A model generated the notes under the pieces. It had not been told where the DNA came from and did no database searches. It saw nothing but the letters and a program-made list of their open reading frames with translations. From positions 42,862,397 through 42,926,396 of the forward strand of contig CM039465.1 in NCBI GenBank assembly GCA_022414725.1: 64,000 nucleotides of DNA, in the 5' to 3' direction. The DNA is from Microglena sp. YARC. Taxonomy: Eukaryota; Chlorophyta; Chlorophyceae; Chlamydomonadales; Chlamydomonadaceae. Within the stretch, counting starts at the first letter, position 1, and each line of letters starts with the position of its first letter. A program made the translations under genes and the position numbers. Below, one piece after another: positions 1-9,073 of this stretch.

Positions 1-71
1 AGTACCGACCTTTCCTGAGCCACGACTTTGCTTTCTACTTCGAAGCTCATTACAAAGGCTTCCAGGTTAGT

Positions 72-800
72 TTGGTTTGATGCCATGGTCTATTAATTAT
101 GTTGGTTGGTTTGGTTTGATGCCATGGTCTATCAGTTATGTTGGTTGGTTTGGTTTGATGGCATGGTCTATTAATTATGTTGGTTGGTTTGGTTTGATGC
201 CATGGTCTATCAGTTATGTTGGTTGGTTTGGTTTGATGCCATGGTCTATCAGTTATGTTGGTTGGTTTGGTTTGATGCCATGGTCTATCAGTTATGTTGG
301 TTGGTTTGGTTTGACGCCATGGTCTATCAGTTATGTTGGTTGGTTTGGTTTGATGCCATGGTCTATCAGTTATGTTGGTTGGTTTGGTTTGATGCCATGG
401 TCTATTAGTTATGTTGGTTGGTTCGGTTTGATGCCATGGTCTATCACTTATGTTGGTTGGTTTGGTTTGATGCCATGGTCTATCAGTTATGTTGGTTGGT
501 TTGGTTTGATGCCATGGTCTATCAGTTATGTTGGTTGGTTTGGTTTGATGCCATGGTCTATCAGTTATGTTGGTTGGTTTGGTTTGATGCCATGGTCTAT
601 CAGTTATGTTGGTTGGTTTGGTTTGATGCCATGGTCTATCAGTTATGTGGGTTGGTTTGGTTTGATGCCATGGTCTATCAGTTATGTTGGTTGGTTTGGT
701 TTGATGCCATGGTCTATCAGTTATGTGGGTTGGTTGGTTGGTTACTTAGGGTTGATGACATGGTCTATCAGTTATGTTGGTTGGTTTGATGACGTGGTTT
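72..800. repeat. 39-bp minisatellite, about 18 copies
   Basis: A 39-bp unit containing TGCCATGGTCTATCAGTTAT followed by GTTGG/TTTGG steps is repeated head to tail with few changes (ATTAAT for ATCAGT, a GACGCC variant, a final diverged unit near 750-790). Because 39 is divisible by three and the unit has no stop in several frames, long open frames arise. They consist only of the repeated 13-residue unit and I see no reason to call them genes. Confidence 0.95.
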
Positions 801-828
801 ATCGAACTTCAGGCTGCTCACCCGGTGC

Positions 829-1001
829 AAGTATATATGTATGTATGTTACAGTCCAGGGGTAGGCCAAATAGGCTAAAGGGACTTGCCCAACTGTTAGG
901 AAGAGATTAAAAAGGAAAAACACTTATGACCTGAACCCCAAACAATCGTTTAATCGACGGGGGCCCTGAGTTCGTGCTACAGTGATAATTTAATTCTACA
1001 A
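829..1001 (-). mobile_element. 5'-truncated LINE-A copy (3' UTR with CATA tail)
   Basis: Read on the minus strand this is a block of about 150 bp ending in CCCCTGGACTGTAACATACATACAT. It matches 18765-18935 almost base for base from the microsatellite to TGTAGAATTAAATTATC, then similarity stops. The longer copy at 18755-19335 continues into a LINE reverse-transcriptase C-terminus, so this is read as the 3' UTR of a non-LTR retrotransposon truncated at its 5' end. Confidence 0.75.
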
Positions 1002-1041
1002 TATAAATACAATATATGCTGCTAACACTCCACATGTGGGG

Positions 1042-1322
1042 ATCTTCGGCACCCTTTTGGCACTATCGGCACTATTTTGGCACCCTTTTTGGCACTATTT
1101 TGGCACCCTTTTTGGCACTATTTTGGCACCCTTTTGGCACCCTTTTTGGCACCCTTTTGGCACCCTTTTTGGCACCCTTTTGGGACCCTTTTTGGCACCC
1201 TTTTGGCACCCTTTTGGGCACCCTTTTGGCACCCTTTTTGGCACCCCTTTTGGCACCCTTTTTGGCACCCTTTTTGGCACCATTGGATCTTCGGCACCCT
1301 TTTGGCACCATTAGAGCACCCT
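1042..1322. repeat. Minisatellite of GGCACCCTTTTT units
   Basis: Short 11-13 bp units of GGCACCC followed by four or five T are repeated about 22 times, with occasional GGCACTATTTT and GGATCTTCGGCACCC variants. Frames are open on both strands only because the unit lacks stops. A related GGCACCTTTTGGGGCACC fragment lies near 5931-5950. Confidence 0.9.
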
Positions 1323-1329
1323 TCCCACC

Positions 1330-1616
1330 AGGGATTTTTATTTCCGCTATATATAGCGATCGCTAGTTTTGACCCGTTTTTGCGAAATTATCGCTATAAA
1401 AAAAGAAAAAAAAAGTTTTTTTTGTTTGCCCTAAATTGCCCTATAAAGCTTCAAAAAGCTATAGAAAGCACTAAAACGCCGTCCCTGGAGGAGACCAAAC
1501 AAAATATAGCTAGGAGAAACCCACTTTCAGATTTGAAAACAAATCACTGCTTCCCACCAAGAAAGCGCCCTTTCAAGCCCAAGAAAAGAGCAGAGACCGA
1601 AGACCTGCCAAAGGCC
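1330..1616. other. Non-coding stretch, A-rich
   Basis: Contains an A-rich run near 1396-1416 and AAAGC-rich text. No convincing gene, RNA or element is visible. Confidence 0.5.
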
Positions 1617-2005
1617 TGCCGAAGACCCTCTAAATTAAATTAAATTAAATTAATGACCCTCTAAATGAAATGAAATGAAATCATAGACCCTCTAAATTAG
1701 ATGAAATCAAAGGCCCTCTAAATTAGATGGAATCATAGACCCTCTAAGTTAGATGAAATCAAAGACCCTCTCAATTAAATGAAATGAAATTAAAGGCCCT
1801 ATAAGTTGAATGAAATCAAAGACCCTCTAAATAAGCAGTGTACCTGCCGAAATCGGATCAAAGACCTGCCGAAGAGCCTCTAAATTAAATTGAATTAAAT
1901 CAAAGACCCTTTAAATTAAATTTAATTAAAGCCCTCTAAATGAAATCAAATGAAATCAAAGGCCCTCTAACTTAAATGAAATCAAAGACCCTCTAAATTA
2001 GCAGT
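1617..2005. repeat. Degenerate tandem repeat, GACCCTCTAAATTAAATGAA type
   Basis: Units of roughly 27-33 bp beginning with GACCCTCTAAATTA or GGCCCTCTAA and continuing with AATGAAATCAAA recur about twelve times with length variation. AAATTAAATTAAATTAA and AATGAAATGAAATG expansions sit inside some units. A phrase of CTGCCGAAG followed by CCTCTAAATTAAATT appears at both 1616 and 1867, so a larger period is superimposed. Confidence 0.85.
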
Positions 2006-2317
2006 GTTATTTATATATAAATTAGCATCATCGTCAGGAAGCTTGCGAAGGATGCTTAAGTCGACGCGAACCCTTTAGGTTGTATGGCACCTCCTCCGGT
2101 GTGACCGGTGTGACCGCCGAGCCTCTCCTACATTGAGGGCGGTGAAGACCCTCTAAATTGGCAGTGTGCACCACACTCCTGAGTTCATTGTGCAATCATG
2201 TCACTGATGGGGCGATCACATCCATGCTCGTTTCCAAATTTCTACTAGTTGCACATGAGCTAAATAATAACCGTATATTGGGGGAGCTACGATGGAGTCA
2301 TATTGCTGTCACTGTTT
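2006..2317. other. Non-coding, no recognised feature
   Basis: Mixed-composition sequence with a last trace of the upstream repeat (GACCCTCTAAATTGGCAGTG near 2149). A short open frame from 2158 runs into the neighbouring foldback element and is not supported as a gene. Confidence 0.5.
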
Positions 2318-2512
2318 TTCTTTTCGGCTACCAGCACCAGCTTCTAGGCAGCTCCCTGAGACTGCCACTGGGCCAAACCCAAAGATTCCAGGAGCTCTAG
2401 AAAGCTGACGGTATCAGCTTCCATGTGCCTAGGTTGCTGCCTTGAGGGTTTGGATGAAGAGAGATCCCAGAGAGCTGCCTAGAAGCTATTGCTCGTAGCT
2501 GAAAAGTAAATC
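2318..2512. mobile_element. Foldback element FB-1, copy 1
   Basis: Two arms of about 40 bp face each other. The left arm reads CTTTTCGGCTACCAGCACC then AGCTTCTAGGCAGCTC, and the right arm reads GAGCTGCCTAGAAGCTATTG then CTCGTAGCTGAAAAG. The interior contains CCACTGGGCCAAACCCAAAG. The same arms and a similar interior recur at 36745-36935, so this is a repeated unit and not a chance hairpin. It carries no coding sequence and no target duplication that I can identify. Confidence 0.65.
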
Positions 2513-2584
2513 AATGATTGCTGTGGAGCTAAATAGCTGCTTGTAGCACCCCATAGACGACTGGGATCACCATAACGCTACGTA

Positions 2585-2890
2585 AAGACCATGCTTATTT
2601 ATCTTGTGGTTGTTTATGGTTATTTTTATTGTAAATATTGTTGTTTATATTGTGGCTGTTAATAGTTATTTATCTTTATATATGGTTGTTCATCTTGTGG
2701 TTGTTAATGGTTATTTATCTTTGTATGTGGTTGTTCACCTTATGGTTGTGTATGGTTATTTATCTTTATATATGTTTGTTCATCTTGTGATTGTATGTGG
2801 TTGTTCACCTTATGGTTGTGTATGGTTATTTATCTATATATATATGGTTGTTCATCTTATGGTTGTTTATGGTCATTTATCTTTGTATAA
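2585..2890. repeat. Tandem repeat, GGTTATTTATCTTT type
   Basis: TATGGTTATTTATCTTTATA alternating with TGTTCATCTTGTGGTTGT recurs about six times with a period near 40-60 bp. It is AT-rich and T/G-rich on the + strand. The open frame across it reflects low complexity. Confidence 0.8.
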
Positions 2891-2943
2891 GATTATTCTT
2901 CTTCAAAACAAATGACTAAAAACATAACACTGCATCACCACAG

Positions 2944-3037
2944 GTTACCGACAGAGGCCGTGGTGAACTGTTGCTTCCACTTCTTTGCAATGCCCGCAGT
3001 GCAGTGCCAGGCATGCCTGATAACTACTCCCTCCCAG
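2944..3037 (+). CDS. Candidate upstream exon of the GT90 gene
   Basis: This 94-nt segment lies between CCACAG and GTAAAG and is open in one frame (31 codons plus one base). Its leftover single base joins the two bases preceding the next full codon after the acceptor at 4179-4180, so it splices in frame to the GT90 exon across an intron filled by the 3.1-4.1 kb satellite. The peptide is rich in leucine and proline and has no recognisable motif by itself. Support is phase and splice-site quality only. It could be intronic sequence. Confidence 0.4.
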
Positions 3038-3089
3038 GTAAAGCCTTCACTTGCCTGGTGGTCTTAGATGGCTGCTCATCATAATCACC

Positions 3090-3127
3090 GCTACCATCAT
3101 CATCACCACCGCCAAGATCATCACCGC

Positions 3128-3174
<47 letters not shown>

Positions 3175-4108
3175 CTATCACTATCATCATCACTATCATC
3201 ATCACCACAACCATCATTATCACCACAAGCATCATCACCACCAATATCATCATCACCACCACTACCATCATCATCACCACTACCATCATCACCACCACTA
3301 CCATCATCATCATCACCACTACCATCATCACCACCACTACCATCATCATCATCACCACTACCATCATCACCACCACTACCATCATCATCACCACTACCAT
3401 CATCACCACCACTACCATCATCATCACATCTACCATCATCACCACCACTACCATCATCATCATCACCACTACCATCATCACCACCACTACCATCATCATC
3501 ACCACTACCATCATCACCACCACTACCATCATCACCACCACTACCATCATCATCACCACTACCATCATCACCACCACTACCATCATCATCACATCTACCA
3601 TCATCACCACCACTACCATCATCATCATCACCACTACCATCATCACCACCACTACCATCATCACCACCACTACCATCATCACCACCACTACCATCATCAT
3701 CATCACCACCACTACCATCATCATCACCACTACCATCATCATCACCACCACTACCATCATCATCACCACTACCATCATCACCACCACTACCATCATCACC
3801 ACCACTACCATCATCATCACATCTACCATCATCACCACCACTATCATCATCACCACCACATCCATCATCATCACCACTATCATCATCACCACCACTACCA
3901 TCATTATCACCACTACCATTATCACCACCACTACCATCATCATCATCACCACTACCATCATCACCACCACTACCATCATCATCATCACCACTACCATCAT
4001 CATCACCACTACCATCATCATCACCACTACCATCATCACCACCACTACCATCATCATCATCACCACCACTATCATCATCATCACCACTACCATCATCACC
4101 ACCACTAT
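3090..4108. repeat. CAT/CAC trinucleotide satellite, about 1 kb
   Basis: Begins as pure (CAT)n near 3120-3172, then becomes a higher-order array of CATCATCATCACCACCACTA units of 15-21 bp. It is almost free of G on the + strand. All frames are open on both strands, giving poly-His/Tyr, poly-Ile/Thr and poly-Val/Met translations, which are artefacts. It most likely fills an intron of the GT90 gene. Confidence 0.95.
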
Positions 4109-4180
4109 TTGTTAACGAGGTAGTGATTGCCTTGGAGACTTTAAATTATTCCTCTTCTGCCTCTGCCTGCCCCTTTGTAG

Positions 4181-4914
4181 CGCCCGACCACCTCATGGTG
4201 ACGGCGTTCGAGCGAATTATACGGGGCTCTGAAAGAGAGAAAGAGGAGCACTACGTAGGCAATACACACGCGATCTACTCTTTTGAGCTTCCCGAGGTCC
4301 AATGGAAGGACAAGGTGGATGGGTTTGTGAGCCGAGGAGGATGCCACCACACAGGGAACCCCTTCTCGAAGTGGAGCGGGAACTTGGTGGGAGTAAATAA
4401 GGTGAAGTTTCAGTTGCGGGTTGATGCACAAGCAGCAACTAACGGCAGCATGATCGAGAGGTTCAACTCGAAGGGTGAAAAGGAAGGTATGGCCCAAAGC
4501 ATATGCTTCTATGGCTGTCATGATAACTGTCATGAGTTGGATGAGGTGGCCATGTCAAAGCAAAGGTATGTCGTTGAAATTGACCCACACACGATAGCCG
4601 GGGGATCGAACTTTTGGCAACAATCCTCAGGCTCTGCCGTGCTCGCGGTGATGCCCATCAACACCACAGACTCAAAGTTCTGGAGGCCCTGGGAGCTATG
4701 GTACACACCCTTCCTTAGGCCCTACGAGCACTACATTCCAGCTAGCGTCGACACGCTGCTGGAAACGGTTGAGGTGTGTAGGCAGCAGGCAGATCAATGT
4801 GCGTCGGTGGGCGCTGCTAGTCGGCACTTCATGTTGAGCAATGTTAACATGAAGGCGGCCATCCACTACCTCGCCCTGCTGATGAAGCATGTGCATGATG
4901 CCGCATCCTTATGA
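4181..4914 (+). CDS. Probable GT90 (CAP10/Rumi-like) glycosyltransferase, C-terminal exon
   Basis: Open frame of about 244 codons after a strong acceptor (pyrimidine tract from 4151, TTTGTAG at 4174-4180). Sequence features that resemble the GT90 family, which adds glucose or xylose to proteins or glycans in the ER/Golgi: an early W-x2-K then a VSRGG segment corresponding to the family's RGS motif, then RYVVEID corresponding to the nucleotide-sugar-binding K/RY-x-INVDG segment, and ELWYTPFLRPYEHYIPA, corresponding to the conserved E/WFY-x-LKP-x-x-HY-x-PV. A helical C-terminus ends at TGA. An upstream in-frame ATG at 4123 lies before the acceptor and is probably intronic. The N-terminus is not seen. 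The strand and the C-terminal motifs are firm; the exact transferase activity is not known. Confidence 0.62.
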
Positions 4915-4926
4915 CCTCTGTGCATG

Positions 4927-5017
4927 GCAAGTCCCTTTAGCCTATTTGGCCAACCCCTGGACTATAACATACGTACATACATACATACATACATACATAC
5001 ATACATACATACATACA

Positions 5018-5045
<28 letters not shown>
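4927..5045 (-). mobile_element. LINE-A tail inserted at the GT90 stop codon
   Basis: A short LINE-A end (GGCAAGTCCCTTTAGCC to CCCCTGGACTATAAC) followed by about eighteen CATA units. It is bracketed by near-duplicates of the end of the GT90 gene: GCATGATGCCGCATCCTTAT upstream (about 4892) and GCATGATGCTGCGTCCTTGT downstream (about 5050). These look like a diverged target-site duplication of roughly 25 bp, as target-primed reverse transcription would leave. Both copies encode the same last residues and a TGA. Confidence 0.7.
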
Positions 5046-5048
<3 letters not shown>

Positions 5049-5095
5049 GCATGATGCTGCGTCCTTGTGAGCCCTGCTCCCCACTGGGCTTCTAG

Positions 5096-5628
5096 CTGTG
5101 CTACTGCTTCCACCACTGCATAATGGAAACACAACTTGTCGGTGTATGCTACTGCTTCCGCCACTGTATGATGGAAACAGAACTTGTCGGTGTATGCTAC
5201 TGCTTCCACCACTGCATGATGGAAACAAAACTTGTCGGTGTATGCTACTGCTTCCACCACTGCATGATGGAAACAGAACTTGTAGGTGTATGCTACTGCT
5301 TCCACCACTGCATGATGGAAACAGAACTTGTCGGTGTATGCTACTGCTTCCACCACTGCATGATGGAAACAAAACTTGTCGGTGTATGCTACTGCTTCCA
5401 CCACTGCATGATGGAAACAAAACTTGTCGGTGTGTGCTACTGCTTCCACCACTGCATGATGGAAACAGAACTTGTCGGTGTATGCTACTGCTTCCACCAC
5501 TGCATGATGGAAACAGAACTTGTCGGTGTATGCTACTGCTTCCACCACTGCATGATGGAAACAAAACTTGTCGGTGTGTGCTACTGCTTCCACCACTGCA
5601 TAATGGAAACAGAACTTGTCGGTGTAAC
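5096..5628. repeat. 48-bp minisatellite, 11 copies
   Basis: Unit GCTACTGCTTCCACCACTGC then ATGATGGAAACARAACTTGT and CGGTGT. Length is constant at 48 bp, so frames stay open on both strands. Main variants are GAACTT/AAACTT and TGTATG/TGTGTG. It follows directly after the duplicated GT90 3' end, so it may sit in that gene's 3' UTR or flank. Confidence 0.95.
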
Positions 5629-5727
5629 CTGTTATATCTAGGGGTCGGCTATGTTATATACTATTAATGAATAAATGATATTATATCATATTAGTCGGAC
5701 GAGCCGTCTCACCAGAATTTTGAATTT

Positions 5728-5789
5728 ATTTGAAAAACTAATATTATGGTGACACTATAATAATATTAGTTAATATTAGTTTTTCAAAT
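5728..5789. repeat. Perfect 19-bp inverted repeat
   Basis: ATTTGAAAAACTAATATTA at 5728-5746 is the exact reverse complement of 5771-5789, with a 24-base spacer. The stem is AT-rich. No flanking element ends are recognised, and it could be a relic foldback element or a simple cruciform. Confidence 0.8.
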
Positions 5790-6090
5790 ACTTATATTAG
5801 TTGCAGGTCCCAACTAATATCACGTCATAGCATAGGAGGAGGAGGGCACATCCGAGGAGGAGAGTGGTGATGAGGACGAGAGTGATTAATAACGATGTAT
5901 TGATGATACTGCAAATTTGAAGTGCCTTCGGCACCTTTTGGGGCACCATTCGTGACCCCCTTTTTCACCCAGAAAGCACCCTTCCAAGCCAAATAAAAGG
6001 GCGCCATAGAACCCATAAATTAGCAGTGTGATGTATGAGGACCATGGTGATCATTCATAGATATACATAAGTATGGTGCAACATATGTTT
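5790..6090. other. Non-coding, no recognised feature
   Basis: Contains a GGCACC-rich phrase near 5930-5950 similar to the minisatellite at 1042-1322. The sequence TAAATTAGCAGTGTGATG near 6016 echoes text at 1998-2010. No gene seen. Confidence 0.5.
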
Positions 6091-6250
6091 ATCGGTTAAA
6101 CGATTGTCTGGGGTTCAGTTCATCAGTGCTTTTTCTTTTAAGCCCTTCCAATACGGTTGGGCAAGTCCCTTTAGCCTATTTGGCCTACCCCTGGACTGTC
6201 ACATACATACATACATACATACATACATACATACATACATACATACATAC
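6091..6250 (+). mobile_element. 5'-truncated LINE-A copy with CATA tail
   Basis: Plus-oriented LINE-A 3' end starting inside the element at GGTTAAACGATTGTCTGGGG, running through GGGTTCAGTTCATCAGTGC and CCCCTGGACTGTCACATAC, and ending in about thirteen ATAC units. Same family as 829-1001, 4927-5045, 18755-19335 and 36489-36620. The break point at the head differs between copies, as expected of 5' truncation. Confidence 0.75.
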
Positions 6251-6253
6251 GAC

Positions 6254-7137
6254 AGTCAGTGATGCATGAGGAGTCTTGATGATGAGGATATAAGTGATCA
6301 CCCCTAGAAACCGTAAGCGCTCAAAGTAATGGCAAGAACATGTATTGGCATTTTTTCCATATATAACGGCGCTCACGTTTGGCTGGCAAAGCTAAGTTGG
6401 CAAAGGGGTCCGCGTCTGGACTTGTTCAACTTGAGACCTGCAAACCTTTGGCAAATCCTCAATTTTCTTGAGTTGTATTTCCTTGTTACATGTGACATAG
6501 CGGGTTCATTGGTTCCTAGAGCTTGCCCAGGGTTGCGTTACAAATCATGTTTCCACACATCTAGAGTTACATTTCCTTGTTACACGTTTACATAGCGGGT
6601 TCATTGGGTCCTAGAGCTTGCCCAGGGTTGCGTTACAAATCATGTTCCTACACATCTAGAGATGAAGTTCTTGACAGTCTGCCGACTCAATCGTTTACAG
6701 TACTTATAGAAGAGAGAGAGAAAGTCGCCCTGAGGCGGTGATATACTAGGGCAGACTGTAGTGCTCAGTACTGCAAGACGGCAGGAAACCCGGGACAGGC
6801 CAGTGACCGGCCCGCACTTTGCCTACTCAGGTAGAGACGTATAAGTCATCTACAACAAGGAAAACACAATGATTCAAACCATGCTCAAAGCCCTGCATGG
6901 CTAGCGAAGGCCCAATTAAATCAGGACCAGAAGTGAGTTACCAGCCAGTACAGTTCCTTAAAAAAAGTCATCAGGCCCAGAGCCTTACCCGCCGAGCCAC
7001 GGAACGATTGAATGCAAAGCAGGACCAGAGGCTACTGCTACTGCTAGCAAGTTGTACATCCTCGGCATGCAAAACTATCTTCTTCGCGGCTGCAGTTATT
7101 TACTCATTTCTCGCTCACATCCCTCACATCCCTCACA
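6254..7137. other. Non-coding region with a 95-bp tandem duplication
   Basis: TTACATAGCGGGTTCATTGG followed by CTAGAGCTTGCCCAGGGTTG and a tail to ACACATCTAGAG occurs twice in succession (about 6485-6565 and 6575-6660) with a few substitutions. The rest shows no gene. Short triplicated ACATCCCTC units lie at 7118-7143, just before the LINE-B remnant. Confidence 0.6.
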
Positions 7138-7735
7138 TCCCTCGCTCAATGAGACACTGTCAAATGTGTGGGTTCCAAAAACCTGAGGATGAAATGCATA
7201 TGTTTGAGTGCCCTTTTTATAATGATATTCGCCTTCGCTACCAGAAGCTGTTTACAGATATTTATAGGCATGTCCATGAGGATACCGACTTAATCGTATG
7301 GAATGTGGAATTCTGCGATTCCACATTCAGAACCTTTATGAATGGAAATGGCACTAAGTCTTTTTGGAGCAACCTAACCGACTACCTTTCTACTTGTAGA
7401 AGAGCAAGACAGGAAGCCCTGGACTGCTTAGTGGCACCGTAATTTATGATCCCTTTTTTTCTTCTTGTGACTTCTCATTTGTTAGCTTCTTACCTCCGCC
7501 ACTGTAAGTGGTTGAGATCTGGGTCCTGCTCTAGGGGGGTTAATACCTACGCCACCAAAACGGTGGTTGGGAGTTTGGTTTGTTTGTCCTCGACACACCC
7601 CTGATGTAATGGGGTTTTTTGCTTTGTGGGTGCTTTTTCTTTTTGTTTAAAGCACAGAGTCTCATACACCCTCGCGGTGTCAAGTACACTTTAACATGTA
7701 ATGTAATGTAATGTAATGTTATGTAATTTCATTGC
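7138..7735 (+). pseudogene. LINE-B 3' end: reverse-transcriptase C-terminus, 3' UTR and TGTAA tail
   Basis: A frame ending at TAA (7440-7442) carries HCQMCG, then EDEMHMFECPFY, the C-x2-C...H-x4-C zinc-binding pattern found after the reverse transcriptase domain of many LINEs. About 60 further residues follow. After the stop come 250 bp of G/T-rich 3' UTR and a tail of ATGTA pentamers (7696-7727). The open frame reaches back to 6897 but shows no retrotransposon similarity before about 7140, so the copy is 5'-truncated there. It is a different family from LINE-A (different tail and protein). Confidence 0.68.
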
Positions 7736-7740
7736 CAATT

Positions 7741-8405
7741 TAGGGGGGTTTCGGCCTGTTTTAGGCACCCTTTTATTCGTTTTGAAATTGTGCTTTCTGG
7801 ATGGGAAGGGTGCTATTACTGGGCAACATATAGTTGCTTTTCACCCCTTTGCTCTACACTGTAAAAATGGCGACCACAGGAAAAATCGTCAAAACTTCAA
7901 ATCGTCAAATAGAGCCCCCGCAATATAGTTAATAAAGCTAAGGTTCGCTCAAATGGTGTCAAAATATGTAATGGGGTAAAGGGACACGTCCAAACGATAA
8001 AAAAGGAAGGGCTAAGAGCTTAAAAGCACAGGTAAGCCAAACCAACACTGGTATGTTGGCCAACAACGGGGTCGCACGTTTGAAGAAGGTAGAGATACCT
8101 TTTTTTTTTTTTTTTATGGCGTTGAGCTTCAGGGGCAAGCTTCAGAATGGCTAGCCACCTCCTCTGGGGACAGATGGGCAACATGGCGGACCATCGACAA
8201 ATAGGCATGGTGTTGAAAGACAGTACGTGTGGGGATATGCTTAAAAAAACAAAACACAAGTTTAGGATGTCGGCAACATGTAACATGTTGCGAATCCCTG
8301 CCTAGTGATAGCGATGCCTGAATGCCTCTTTCCTTCCCTGAATTGATCATTAATATGGGAATTATTGCTGACTTCCCTTGCCCCTCCCCCAAATGTGTAT
8401 GCCTA
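7741..8405. other. Non-coding, no recognised feature
   Basis: Mixed sequence upstream of the Copia insertion, with a T run at 8099-8115. Short open frames occur but none has recognisable content. Confidence 0.5.
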
Positions 8406-8410
8406 GAGTG
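8406..8410. repeat. Target-site duplication of the Copia element (left)
   Basis: GAGTG immediately before the left LTR is repeated at 15288-15292 immediately after the right LTR. Confidence 0.9.
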
Positions 8411-8760
8411 TATCAGCGTGTATGCCCTCCGTAGAGTAGACAGAGATGAAAGCAGCGGAACAGACGCACCAATCTATACACGGAGACGAGAATAGCATTA
8501 CAAGGACAGGCGGACGCCAAAGGACACCAGCGGTGGGAGAGGCGGATGCCTGTAACCTGACTAGAACCTAAGCCAGGGATCTTAAGCCGGGCACCGGCTA
8601 TACAGAGCGTGTCAGTGAGAGACCGGTGACGCAGCCAACAGGAAGCTGTCACTGAGTCATAAAGGATGACACAGTACTGGCAGAGCCGATAGTTCTAAGG
8701 AAGTACATAAGTAGTCACCAAGTCATAAAACGCGTGAGAGCACCGCAATTCATGCTGACA
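8411..8760 (-). repeat. Copia 3' LTR
   Basis: 350 bp. On the + strand it starts TATCAGCGTGTATGCC and ends AATTCATGCTGACA. It matches 14938-15287 except G/T at 8418 versus 14945. Next to its U3 edge on the internal side, ATAGGTGGAGTG (minus strand) is the likely polypurine tract. A second ATAGGTGGAGTA lies about 35 bp further in, so the tract and its neighbourhood are duplicated. Confidence 0.95.
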
Positions 8761-9073
8761 CTCCACCTATGACACAGGTGACATACAATACTACTACTCC
8801 ACCTATGGCACTGGTGACGTAGAACTATATGTAACAATTAAAAAAAAAAATCAAAGAACTCCGAAAAAACGAGAGAACTCCAAATGGAACCCAAAGGGTG
8901 ATATGAAGGAATGAAACAAGGCAAAAACCAAAAATTGCCAAGGGAGTAAAAGATGAAAACCGAATATCAAAGATGGGTAACAACGGTATAGAAAACCCGA
9001 CCCGGGAATAGGAACCTAATGCCAAACAATGATAACCAAAGAAACCGAATGTAACCAGAGAAAAAAAATGACC

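Noticed and set aside
77..910. Long open frames of 123-277 codons over the 39-bp repeat
   Set aside because: The unit length is a multiple of three and has no stops, so several frames stay open. No coding signal apart from the repeat.
3047..4123. Three overlapping frames of about 350 codons (poly-His, poly-Thr/Ile, poly-Val/Met)
   Set aside because: Produced on both strands by the CAT/CAC satellite, which probably fills an intron.
5096..5628. CRISPR-like array
   Set aside because: There are no unique spacers between constant repeats. Units are contiguous and the genome is eukaryotic.
4937..5667. Cysteine-rich repeat proteins on both strands
   Set aside because: Artefacts of the 48-bp minisatellite, open in four frames at once.
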